Assembly: GCA_000413015.1 (NCBI GenBank)
Contig: KE332515.1
Coordinates: 717,092-781,091, forward strand
DNA: 64,000 bases
Reading direction: 5' to 3'
Source of the DNA: Treponema socranskii subsp. paredis ATCC 35535
GTDB lineage: Bacteria; Spirochaetota; Spirochaetia; Treponematales; Treponemataceae
Part shown: positions 35,227 to 43,224 of the stretch, one piece after another
Layout: every line of letters starts with the position of its first letter
How positions within the stretch are numbered: the stretch's first letter is position 1
Notes under the pieces: model-generated
Told to the model about the DNA's origin: nothing
The model's database searches: none
What the model saw: the letters and a program-made list of their open reading frames with translations, nothing else
Program-made: the position numbers and the translations under genes

Positions 35227-36231
35227 TTATCTGCTCCCCTCTTCCGCCGTCTTTGCCAAAAGCCGCGCTTTGCGCGCTTTTTCGATCGAATGATGTTCCA
35301 AAAGACCGTCTACCGTAACGATCGTTATAAGCAGGATGCCCGTAATCGTGCTGTCGTAGTCGGAAGAAAATTTTAAAAATACGAGGATACGGTCGATCGA
35401 TGCCATGATGATCGCCCCGATGGATGCGCCGAACAGAGAGCCGACGCCGCCCGAAAGACTGATGCCGCCGAGCACGCAGGCCGCGATAGCTTTCATCTCG
35501 TAGCCGTTTCCGGCAATCGGCGTTACGAAACCGATGCGGCTCACATAAACGCAACCGGCAACCGATGCGAAAAGCGAACACAGCACGAACGCGCTTATCT
35601 TCGTCCTCTTTACCGGAATACCGATGAGTTCGGCGCCTCCGATGTTGTCGCCGACCGCATAAAAATTGCGTCCCAAAGAAACGCGGCGTAAAAGCGCCGA
35701 ACCTCCGATCGCAATCGCAATCGTCACAAGATAAAACCACGTAATGCCGCCGAGCGTCGCCTGACTCAGCGCTTTATACGCGAACGGAACGTTTTCCACC
35801 CACTTGCCGCCGGTATACACATAGATAAGTCCGCGTACGACGCCGTTTACGCCGAGCGTCATGATGATGGAAGGAATGCCGAGATAGACGAGTCCCCAGC
35901 CGTTTATAAGACCGCACACGATGCCGATAGCGACGGCGGCGAAAATCGCGAGCGCCCAGGGAGCGCCGTCGCGGATCAAACTCGCGCTCACTGCGGAAGC
36001 AAGTCCCATAACCGCGCCGACCGACACGTCGATTTCACCGATGATCAGCACGAATGCGATGCCGATCGACAACAAAGCGAACACGACGCTCGAATTGACC
36101 GTCTGCATAAGATTCCGCGCGGCAAGAAAATCGTGATTGACTATGCCTACCAATAAAAACAGCACGATCACGACGATGAGCGAAGAAAGGCTTCTCATTT
36201 TGAAAAATCGATTAAAAGATATACGCCGCAT
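35227..36231 (-). CDS. lsrC: LsrC-like AI-2 ABC transporter permease
   Basis: First membrane subunit of the AI-2 importer. 334 residues, RbsC/LsrC type, with GRNFYAVGDNIGGAELIGIP as the ATPase-contact motif and MKAIAACVLGGISLSGGVGS near the C-terminus. It starts immediately after lsrA (adjacent codons) and ends 5 nt before lsrD. The two permeases are clearly related but not recent duplicates. Confidence 0.92.
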   Translation of the reverse strand: MRRISFNRFFKMRSLSSLIVVIVLFLLVGIVNHDFLAARNLMQTVNSSVVFALLSIGIAFVLIIGEIDVSVGAVMGLASAVSASLIRDGAPWALAIFAAVAIGIVCGLINGWGLVYLGIPSIIMTLGVNGVVRGLIYVYTGGKWVENVPFAYKALSQATLGGITWFYLVTIAIAIGGSALLRRVSLGRNFYAVGDNIGGAELIGIPVKRTKISAFVLCSLFASVAGCVYVSRIGFVTPIAGNGYEMKAIAACVLGGISLSGGVGSLFGASIGAIIMASIDRILVFLKFSSDYDSTITGILLITIVTVDGLLEHHSIEKARKARLLAKTAEEGSR

Positions 36232-37728
36232 TTATCCCACCTTTTCCGTTTCCACGCCGAACGATGCCGCCATGAGCGCATCTTCGTTGATTTCGTTTTT
36301 TGCAAATTCGTGATTGATCCTGCCGCGGTACATCGTAACGACGCGGTCGCTCATCGCGATGATCTCTTCCATGTCCGAACTGATGAGCAAAATCGCGATG
36401 CCCGTTTTTTTCAGTTCGTTGATGATCGCGTACACGTCGCTTCTCGCACCCGCGTCCACGCCGCGCGTCGGTTCGTCGAGTATGACGAGGCGCGGATTCG
36501 TCGAAAAGCACCTGCCGATGATAACTTTTTGCTGATTGCCGCCGGAAAGGGATCCCATCTCCTGAGTATCTCCGGTCACTTTGATGTGAAAGTCTGAGAT
36601 ATATTTTTCCGCAAGCGATTTTTCGCGCGCCGTATTGATGAGGATCTGCTTTAAGCATGCAAGCCGCACCGGCGTGATATTGTTTCGCACCGTCGTCAAT
36701 TTGAAGATGCCGTTTAAAAATCTGTCTTCGGGAAGATAGTTGATACCCTTTTCGATAATCCGCTTCGTCTTTAAGCCGGTGATGTCTTCGCCGTTCAAAT
36801 ACGCTTTTCCGCCGAGCACTTTGTCGCGACCGTACACGGTCGTCGCAAGCTCCGTCTTTCCCGCGCCGACGACGCCCGTCATACCGAGTACTTCTCCCGA
36901 ATACACATCGAGATTTATATCGGAAAAACCATAACCGCTAAAATTTTTCAAGGAAAGCACGAGTTCGCGCTTTGCAGGAGCCGAAGAAATATCTTCGACG
37001 TGTACTTTGCTCGCACTGTCCGGCGCAAGCCCTTTGAGCAGCATATCGTACGTAAAATCCTTTACGTCGCCGTTCATCGTAATCGTACCGTCGATCAAAA
37101 GCGCGATGCGGTTCGCAATGACGAACACTTCGTTGAGCCGATGCGTGATATAGATGACGCTGACCTTTTTTTTCTGCAGCTCTTTGATGATTTTAAAAAG
37201 CGAGTTCACTTCGTCGAACGTGAGCGAAGACGTCGGTTCGTCGAAAAACATAACGCGCGCGGATCGCATGAGACCGCGGAGAATTTCGACGAGCTGCTGT
37301 TCCGCGATAGAAAGCGTGCGCGCAGTGCGGCTGAAATCGAGTTTCCAGCCGAGCTGAGAAACGATTTCGGTGAGGCGTTCGTGCAGTTCGCTTTTATTGC
37401 CGGGGATTCCCATGACGACGTTTTCTTCGAGCGTCATATTCGGAAAAAGCATCGGCTCCTGCGGGATGAGGTAAACACCCGAAGCGAGAGAAGCCGACGG
37501 ATTTCCGAAGTGCAGCGGTTTTCCGTCAACGAGTATTTCGCCCGAATCGGGCTTTTTAATGCCCATAATTGTCTTTACGAGCGTGCTTTTTCCCGCACCG
37601 TTTCCCCCGATAAGCGCAAGCACGTCGCCGGGATACACGTCCAAGTCGATGCCTTTGAGCACGGCGTTGGAACCGAAAGATTTATAGATTTTCCGTACCG
37701 AAAGCATCGGAAAAGTCTGTCCGTCCAT
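36232..37728 (-). CDS. lsrA: LsrA-like AI-2 ABC transporter ATPase
   Basis: Double ATP-binding protein that powers the AI-2 importer. 498 residues with two ABC domains. The first has ALIGGNGAGKSTLVKTIMG, a degenerate signature LSIAEQQLVEI and MFFDEPTSSLT. The second has TGVVGAGKTELATTVYG, SLSGGNQQKVIIGRC and LVILDEPTRGVDAG. This asymmetry is usual for sugar ATPases. An AGAGGAAA ribosome-binding site precedes the ATG. First gene of lsrACDBF. Confidence 0.94.
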   Translation of the reverse strand: MDGQTFPMLSVRKIYKSFGSNAVLKGIDLDVYPGDVLALIGGNGAGKSTLVKTIMGIKKPDSGEILVDGKPLHFGNPSASLASGVYLIPQEPMLFPNMTLEENVVMGIPGNKSELHERLTEIVSQLGWKLDFSRTARTLSIAEQQLVEILRGLMRSARVMFFDEPTSSLTFDEVNSLFKIIKELQKKKVSVIYITHRLNEVFVIANRIALLIDGTITMNGDVKDFTYDMLLKGLAPDSASKVHVEDISSAPAKRELVLSLKNFSGYGFSDINLDVYSGEVLGMTGVVGAGKTELATTVYGRDKVLGGKAYLNGEDITGLKTKRIIEKGINYLPEDRFLNGIFKLTTVRNNITPVRLACLKQILINTAREKSLAEKYISDFHIKVTGDTQEMGSLSGGNQQKVIIGRCFSTNPRLVILDEPTRGVDAGARSDVYAIINELKKTGIAILLISSDMEEIIAMSDRVVTMYRGRINHEFAKNEINEDALMAASFGVETEKVG

Positions 37729-37800
37729 AGTCCGTTTCCTCTGTCAAATCATTTTAAATATAGAACTTTTGTTTTATCCCAAAACATTTTCCGTTTGTCC

Positions 37801-37829
37801 AGTATAAAACGGAAATTTCGTTTTGTCAA
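37801..37829 (-). promoter_or_regulatory. lsrA operon promoter with a putative operator
   Basis: Minus strand: TTGACA (37824-37829), 17-nt spacer, TATACT (37801-37806). The spacer itself contains AACGAAATTTCCGTT, an imperfect palindrome, and a related half-site ACGGAAAAT lies just downstream. This fits repression by the divergent LsrR. Leader of about 65 nt with a normal ribosome-binding site. Confidence 0.75.
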
Positions 37830-37942
37830 ATAAAAAGTATAAAATTTAGCGAAATTTATATATTCGATACCGATAAACCGATATACTGACAAAATACCGG
37901 CAAAATCGGCTGAAATTTATTACCGATATGTATATTTTTTTG

Positions 37943-37971
37943 TTGTGTTTTTTTCAATGTCGTGATATTAT
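37943..37971 (+). promoter_or_regulatory. lsrR promoter candidate
   Basis: TTGTGT (37943-37948), 17-nt spacer and TATTAT (37966-37971) precede lsrR by about 46 nt. The adjoining region 37865-37925 repeats CCGATA several times (ATACCGATAAACCGATATAC) and may hold LsrR sites. Moderate support. Confidence 0.45.
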
Positions 37972-38017
37972 GTTCATAAAACGATATTTTGTTCGGATCA
38001 GGAGAAAAAAGACGCTT

Positions 38018-38944
38018 ATGACGGCCGGCTGGGAAAAAGAACTTATCGTGCGAACTGCATGGTATTATTATATCAGAAAAAAGACGCAAAAAGAGATAGC
38101 CGATATGCTTTCCGTTTCCCGCATGCGCGTCATCCGCCTGCTCGAAAAAGCCGAACAGGAAAACGTCGTTCAAATCACGATCCACACGAACTTCCGCGGC
38201 AGACTCGAAGCGGAACAGGCGCTTATCGATTCCTACGCTCTCTCCGACGCCCTCGTCATTCCTTCCGATGAAATGTATACGTCGGCTTCGCTCAACGACG
38301 CAATCGCAAGAGCGGCGGCTATGTATATAAACGAACATTTTTCGGACAATCCGATCATCAATATCGGCTACGGAGATACGACCGGCCGTTTTATGAATTA
38401 TTTTTCGCAGATTTCGAAAAAAAAGCCGACCTACGTATCGCTCACCGGAGGGGTCAGCATCTATTTGCTGAATACGCAGTCGTCGGCAGTCAACGCTTCC
38501 CTCTACCTTATCCCCGCCCCCCTTGCGGCATCGACGCCGGAAATCGTAGAGGCGATCAAAAAAGAAAGTGCCGTCATCGAAATAGCGCGCATGCATGCGA
38601 CCGCAAGCTGTTCGGTTATCGGCATCGGCGGCGTCGACGACAACGCGACCGTCATCAAATCGGGCATCATACAAAAAAGCGATTTCGATTTTTTAAAAAT
38701 GTGCGGTGCCGCGGGGGACGTACTCGCCCATTTTTTCGACGAAAACGGCAATTTTATCACGAGCGCCGCCGACGAACATTTGGTAACCTATCCGCCGGAA
38801 TCGCTGAAAAAACTGCACAACGTTATCGCCGTTGCGGCGGGAAGCGCAAAATACGTCGCGATCAGAGCGGCGCTTCGGGCGCACTATCCCGACATCCTCA
38901 TAACCGACGAGGATACCGCACGCTGGCTTGTAAAAAACATATAA
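38018..38944 (+). CDS. lsrR: LsrR-like SorC/DeoR-type regulator
   Basis: Transcriptional repressor of the SorC family, expected to sense phospho-AI-2. 308 residues from the ATG at 38018 (CAGGAGA upstream). The N-terminal HTH is IRKKTQKEIADMLSVSRMRV, then IRLLEKAEQE. The sugar-binding domain includes INIGYGDTTGRFMNYF, ASTPEIVEAIKKES, GGVDDNATVIKSG and VAAGSAKYVAIRAALRAHYP, all typical of LsrR. It is divergent from lsrA and followed by lsrK. Confidence 0.93.
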   Translation: MTAGWEKELIVRTAWYYYIRKKTQKEIADMLSVSRMRVIRLLEKAEQENVVQITIHTNFRGRLEAEQALIDSYALSDALVIPSDEMYTSASLNDAIARAAAMYINEHFSDNPIINIGYGDTTGRFMNYFSQISKKKPTYVSLTGGVSIYLLNTQSSAVNASLYLIPAPLAASTPEIVEAIKKESAVIEIARMHATASCSVIGIGGVDDNATVIKSGIIQKSDFDFLKMCGAAGDVLAHFFDENGNFITSAADEHLVTYPPESLKKLHNVIAVAAGSAKYVAIRAALRAHYPDILITDEDTARWLVKNI

Positions 38945-39012
38945 AGGAAAACCTCTGAAAAATTCGGTTTTGGAGGTTCCGATATAAACCGACGACACGA
39001 GGAGGCACTGTT

Positions 39013-40587
39013 ATGGATAAAAAGTATTTGATGGCCGTAGACGCCGGTACGGGAAGCGTCCGCGCCGTCATTTTCGACGTACACGGAAACCAAATCGAAT
39101 GCGTGCAGGAAGAGTGGAAGCACCTCGAAGATCCGAAATATCCGGGCAGCATGAATTTCGATTGGGAAAAAAATTGGAACGCGGCAAAGCGCTGCATATC
39201 GGAAGCGATAAAAAAATCTAAAATCGACAGCGGCGATATCGCAGCCGTTTCCACTACGTGTATGCGCGAGGGAATCATCCTCTACGATAAAAACGGAAAA
39301 GAGCTGTGGGCTTGCGCAAACGTCGATGCCCGCAGTACGGCCGAAGTCATCCAATTGAAAAAGATGTCGCCGACGCTCGAACACGAACTCTATCTCGAAT
39401 CGGGACAAACCTATTCGCTGAGCGCCCTTCCCCGCATCCTTTGGGTTAAAAACAATCTCCCGGACGTATACGAAAAAACCGCCGCCGTCGGTATGTTCAA
39501 CGATTGGCTCATATACAAGATGAGCGGAACGCTCGCCGTAGAGCCGAGCAACGGTTCCACAAGCGGACTCTTTTCGCTTGCGACGAGAACGTGGGACAAA
39601 ACGATAGCGGAACGCTGCGGCTTAAAAAGCGATATATTCCCCGAATCGAAAGAATGCGGTACGCTCGCCGCCTGCGTCAGCCGCGAAGGCGAAAAAGAAA
39701 CGGGTCTCAAAGAAGGCACGCCTCTCATCGTCGGCGGAGGGGACGCCCAGCTCGGCACGATCGGCGTCGGAGCGACGGAAGCGAACGATGCGGCTGTTTT
39801 CGGTGGAACATTTTGGCAATACGAATACAATACCGCAAGCGGAAAAATCGATGACCGCTGTGACATCCGCGTCAACTGCCACGCTCAGCCCTCTCTGTGG
39901 CAATACGAAGCGCTCGCATTTAAGCCCGGCCTCTTTATGCGGTGGTACCGCGACGGATTTTGTGCCGAAGAAAAAAAAGAAGCCGCTTCTCTCGGAAAAG
40001 ACGTATACGCACTTATGGATGAACACGCGGCAAAGATCCCCGCAGGTTCGCACGGCATGTTCTGCACTTTTACCGATGTTATGAATTTTTCCGCGTGGCG
40101 CCATGCCGCACCGACATTTACGAACTTCGATTTGGATGCCGACAAATTCAACAAATATACCTTTTACCGCTCCATTCTCGAAAGCACTGCCCTCGTCACT
40201 TACGGCCACATGCAGCTCGTCAAATCCGCGACGGGAAGCATGCCCTCCGTCGTCACCTTCGCAGGAGGCGCTTCGAAAAGCAGACTGTGGTCGCAGATCG
40301 TCTGCGATGCGCTCGGTCTTCCGCTCCGCATTCCCGCAGTAAAAGAAGCGACCGCGCTCGGTGCTGCAATGCTTGCGGCAACGGGAGTCGGCATATACGC
40401 GAGCATCAAAGAAGCGGCGGATGCCATGGTAAAAATAGAAGCGACGCTCGAACCCGACATGGAAAATCATAAAAAATATATGGAAATGTATAAAACGTGG
40501 CGGAAGATATACGATGCCGAACTCGGCTTAAGCGATGCGGGCGTTACAAACTATATGTGGTCCGCTCCGGGCGTCGGCAAACATTGA
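39013..40587 (+). CDS. lsrK: LsrK-like autoinducer-2 kinase
   Basis: FGGY-family kinase that phosphorylates AI-2 (DPD) on entry. 524 residues. ATP phosphate-1 loop: MAVDAGTGSVRAVIFDVHGN. The substrate region has CMREGIILYDKNGKELWACA and NVDARSTAEV, which is LsrK-like. The catalytic stretch is IVGGGDAQLGTIGVGATEAN, and TFAGGASKSRLWSQIVCDAL is the adenosine motif. Cotranscribed with lsrR (68-nt gap holding an AACCTC/GAGGTT hairpin). A GAGGAGG-like ribosome-binding site precedes the ATG. Confidence 0.94.
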   Translation: MDKKYLMAVDAGTGSVRAVIFDVHGNQIECVQEEWKHLEDPKYPGSMNFDWEKNWNAAKRCISEAIKKSKIDSGDIAAVSTTCMREGIILYDKNGKELWACANVDARSTAEVIQLKKMSPTLEHELYLESGQTYSLSALPRILWVKNNLPDVYEKTAAVGMFNDWLIYKMSGTLAVEPSNGSTSGLFSLATRTWDKTIAERCGLKSDIFPESKECGTLAACVSREGEKETGLKEGTPLIVGGGDAQLGTIGVGATEANDAAVFGGTFWQYEYNTASGKIDDRCDIRVNCHAQPSLWQYEALAFKPGLFMRWYRDGFCAEEKKEAASLGKDVYALMDEHAAKIPAGSHGMFCTFTDVMNFSAWRHAAPTFTNFDLDADKFNKYTFYRSILESTALVTYGHMQLVKSATGSMPSVVTFAGGASKSRLWSQIVCDALGLPLRIPAVKEATALGAAMLAATGVGIYASIKEAADAMVKIEATLEPDMENHKKYMEMYKTWRKIYDAELGLSDAGVTNYMWSAPGVGKH

Positions 40588-40639
40588 GTTTTCGGAGGCG
40601 GTTATTATTAATTAATATTTAATATCGGCTGCGATGCTT

Positions 40640-40880
40640 GCGCATCGAAAAGTTTTTATGGAGGATGATCAAAAGCGGCGTCTGAATTATCGCCGTCGCT
40701 TTTGACTTCGAGTTTGCGCGGATGTTTGCAGAAGGCGTATATAGGTATCGTTTCGACAAAACCGAATGAATACGATACATCGTATTTTGCAAACTCGATT
40801 ATTGAACGTGTGCGCGTTCGCGCACGACTAAAAACTTTTTCGAAAGTTAAAACTTTCTGCAAAAGTTTTTATGGAGGAAT
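40640..40880. repeat. Palindromic intergenic element, copy 4, flanked by an 18-bp direct repeat
   Basis: Occupies the 296-nt gap between lsrK and the cupin gene. Read on minus: hairpin 1 (40863-40871 with 40829-40837, 25-nt loop), a GC-rich palindromic module (about 40808-40826), a long-range pairing of GAGTTTGC with GCAAACTC (40788-40797 and 40708-40717), and hairpin 2 (40669-40680 with 40694-40705). An identical 18-mer AAAAGTTTTTATGGAGGA lies at 40648-40665 and 40861-40878. The second copy is the ribosome-binding site of the next gene. Confidence 0.65.
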
Positions 40881-40883
40881 ACA

Positions 40884-41237
40884 ATGTTTATTGTGGATGA
40901 AAAAGACAAAGAGTATCGATTTAAGGACAGCGGTCCGAAATATCTGATGAAAGGCCCCCGCATGAATTTCGCGATCGTACAGTTTCAAGCGGGACAGGAT
41001 TTTCAAGCGCACTATCACGACGTAATGGAAGAAAATTTCTATATACTTGAAGGCGAAGTCGATATCGTCGTAGACAACGTCGTCCATCATCTGACAAAGG
41101 GACAGTTTATCCACATCGAACCGAAGGAAGTTCACTATGTGATCAACCGTTCGAAAAGCGTCATGCGCATGGTTTCATCTCTTGCACCTTATCGGGAAAA
41201 TGATAAAATAGAAGTCGATAATCCCATACTCGACTGA
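40884..41237 (+). CDS. Cupin-domain protein linked to the AI-2 genes
   Basis: 117 residues, a single conserved cupin barrel. Motif 1 is QAHYHDVMEENFYILEGEVD with His-His-Glu ligands; motif 2 is FIHIEPKEVHYVINRS. Cupins bind a metal and catalyse isomerisation, oxygenation or lactonisation. It follows lsrK and there is no lsrG in the cluster, so it could replace LsrG, the phospho-AI-2 isomerase. This is inference from context. GGAGG ribosome-binding site lies inside the repeat element. Confidence 0.85.
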   Translation: MFIVDEKDKEYRFKDSGPKYLMKGPRMNFAIVQFQAGQDFQAHYHDVMEENFYILEGEVDIVVDNVVHHLTKGQFIHIEPKEVHYVINRSKSVMRMVSSLAPYRENDKIEVDNPILD

Positions 41238-41269
41238 GGATTTATAAACTTGACCATACAGGAGGTAGT

Positions 41270-43045
41270 ATGAATTTATTGAAGAAAAAAGGAATCCGTC
41301 TGCTGTTTGCAGCGGCATTCGTTACGGTACTTGCATCGTGTACGTCGGTCCGCGTCGCCGAAGTAACCGGCCGCGTCCGCGTCATCCGTACGCAGGAAGA
41401 TATGAACGCTCTCCTCGGTTTCAACGGAGGCTGGTCGGCAAACAGTAAAATCGGTTTTTTAAACGAAGATGTCCGCGAATGGAAAGCGGCCGATACGGGT
41501 TTGCCGTTTGACGGCGTCGTCATCGAACGCGGTGCGAATATCAAAGTATGCGTTCCGGGTAAAGTCGTATCTTACGGCGAAAAAACGCTTTTCGTTCCGG
41601 CAGGAAAATTTATTAAAGTCAAATCGGGAGCAAAACTGCAGATCTGGAGCGGCAAAACATTGTATGATTTCGATACGTTCCACTTTATCGTCGGCGGCAC
41701 GGGCACAAACAATCCCGAAGTTTCGCAAAAAGTGAACAGCACCGCCGCGGCAAGCGTCTTGAACGATTCTTTCAAACATGCGATCGACATCGACAAGGGC
41801 GGCACGCTCATCCTCGGTTCGAACAGCGCAAAGGCGAACGACTCGGCGGTTCTCTGGCTTGCAGACGGGAGATCTACCGGAGCCGACGGAAATCCGAGTC
41901 CCTATGCGGGATCCATCCGCATAGACGGCGATCTTCAAGTAGTATGCGGCGCAGGCGCAGGCGTTGCCAAAATCCGCACGGTACAAAATCTCAGAGGCAC
42001 GGGTTCTACACTGACGGGAAGCGGCAGACTGTACATCCGAGGACTGAATAAAATTCACGGCAACGCGATCTTCGCGATCAACGAATTCGACCGCGGAGAA
42101 TATTCGGACGGTATGGATTGGATCGACGAGCCGTATATCAAACTGGGTACCATCGAAATCGTTGCGGACGGAATCGAAGGCATCTACAATCCCGACGGTA
42201 CCGTCGACGGAAGCCCGGGATACAGAAACAATGCAACGGCAGGCTTTTACTATGTCGCACCGAGCGGTACGATCGACGTCGATCACATGATCGTAAAATG
42301 CACTAACAAAGGTACAACGGCGGATGCGACCGTTGCGTTGGCAAATTTCAATACGGAGCGCGGCATTCTCGGCGGTAAAGTGACGGAGACCGGACCGAAA
42401 GCCCGGCTCGGAGATGTGTACGTCTACAATGCTGCGGTAAAAGATAAAGACGGCCCGCTTTCGGCGATATATACCGTACAGGGCGTTTTCGATGCGACCG
42501 TCGACGGAAAAGTAAAAGTCGAATGCCCGAACGGAGGAGCGGCGGCAATCGTAGCAACGGGACACAACAGATGGACGGGCGCGGAAAAAACGATTTCCCG
42601 GATGGGTTCGGTCGAAGTGACGTCCAAAGGGAAAAACGCCTTTTTCCAAAGCGCGGCCTTTGACGGCTTCGGCACTTATGTAAAAGGCGACGTAACGGTC
42701 AGCGGCCGCAATGACGGAAAGATCGCTCCGTTTATCGGCGCGGTTCCGCCCGGACCGGATATGGGAAAAGGCGGCAAAAGCGGAGTCGCACCCGAAGCCG
42801 AAGATGTGCGCAACGAACAGTTCGTCGTTCAAGGCGGCATCGTCGACATAGGCGGAAAAGTTTCGGTCGTAAATACGGACAAAAATTTCTATACGCTCGT
42901 AAGCAATGAAAAAGGTTCGACGACAACGGTCGGTTCGCTTTTTATTAACGGAACGCCTCTCGGAGCGAGCGAAAACGCCGTAACGCTCGGAACGAGCGGA
43001 CAATCGCGTTTTGTAAACGAAGGCACCTTTACGATTAAAAAATAA
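41270..43045 (+). CDS. Large beta-rich surface lipoprotein
   Basis: 591 residues with a lipoprotein signal (RLLFAAAFVTVLASCTSVRV, lipid Cys about 24). The rest is a repetitive beta pattern, rich in Gly, Val, Asn and Asp, with recurring turns such as GRLYIRGLNKIHGNAIFAIN and DGKVKVECPNGGAAAIV. This suggests a right-handed beta-helix like pectate-lyase or adhesin passenger domains. No catalytic motif recognised. An AGGAGG ribosome-binding site precedes the ATG; it starts 32 nt after the cupin gene. Probably surface-exposed or in the outer periplasm. Confidence 0.85.
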   Translation: MNLLKKKGIRLLFAAAFVTVLASCTSVRVAEVTGRVRVIRTQEDMNALLGFNGGWSANSKIGFLNEDVREWKAADTGLPFDGVVIERGANIKVCVPGKVVSYGEKTLFVPAGKFIKVKSGAKLQIWSGKTLYDFDTFHFIVGGTGTNNPEVSQKVNSTAAASVLNDSFKHAIDIDKGGTLILGSNSAKANDSAVLWLADGRSTGADGNPSPYAGSIRIDGDLQVVCGAGAGVAKIRTVQNLRGTGSTLTGSGRLYIRGLNKIHGNAIFAINEFDRGEYSDGMDWIDEPYIKLGTIEIVADGIEGIYNPDGTVDGSPGYRNNATAGFYYVAPSGTIDVDHMIVKCTNKGTTADATVALANFNTERGILGGKVTETGPKARLGDVYVYNAAVKDKDGPLSAIYTVQGVFDATVDGKVKVECPNGGAAAIVATGHNRWTGAEKTISRMGSVEVTSKGKNAFFQSAAFDGFGTYVKGDVTVSGRNDGKIAPFIGAVPPGPDMGKGGKSGVAPEAEDVRNEQFVVQGGIVDIGGKVSVVNTDKNFYTLVSNEKGSTTTVGSLFINGTPLGASENAVTLGTSGQSRFVNEGTFTIKK

Positions 43046-43047
43046 AT

Positions 43048-43130
43048 CCCGCATTTTAAGGAATGTTTAAAAGTGCCGCTCAAATAGCGCGGTGCTTTTA
43101 ACTTCGAGTTTTTTTGAAAACCTGCGGCCG
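43048..43130. repeat. Palindromic intergenic element, copy 3 (short form)
   Basis: Contains only hairpin 2 (43065-43079 with 43089-43102, loop TCAAATAGC) and the adjacent hairpin 3 (about 43105-43122), read on minus, plus the CATTCC junction at 43058-43064. Hairpin 3 shares a 16-nt run, GTTTTTTTGAAAACCT, with copy 2 at about 30998-31014. Lies between the lipoprotein and cobW genes. Confidence 0.65.
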
Positions 43131-43175
43131 CGCAGCATGCGCGGCCGTTTTCGTATGCAAAAAGGCCAAGCGCAT

Positions 43176-43204
43176 TTGTCATTTTTTCGTTTTTTCATTA
43201 TATT
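43176..43204 (+). promoter_or_regulatory. cobW-family gene promoter
   Basis: TTGTCA (43176-43181), 17-nt spacer, TATATT (43199-43204). The predicted leader is about 14 nt and contains AAGGA before the ATG at 43225. No Zur-like palindrome was obvious. Confidence 0.6.
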
Positions 43205-43224
43205 ATAACGATAAGGATATTATC

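Noticed and set aside
34220-35740. 506-residue version of lsrD
   Set aside because: The extra N-terminal part is the wrong frame of lsrC; the ATG at 35221 starts the permease.
41459-43054. 531-residue minus-strand open frame
   Set aside because: Antisense shadow of the lipoprotein gene, with Arg/Asp/Phe-rich composition typical of such shadows here.
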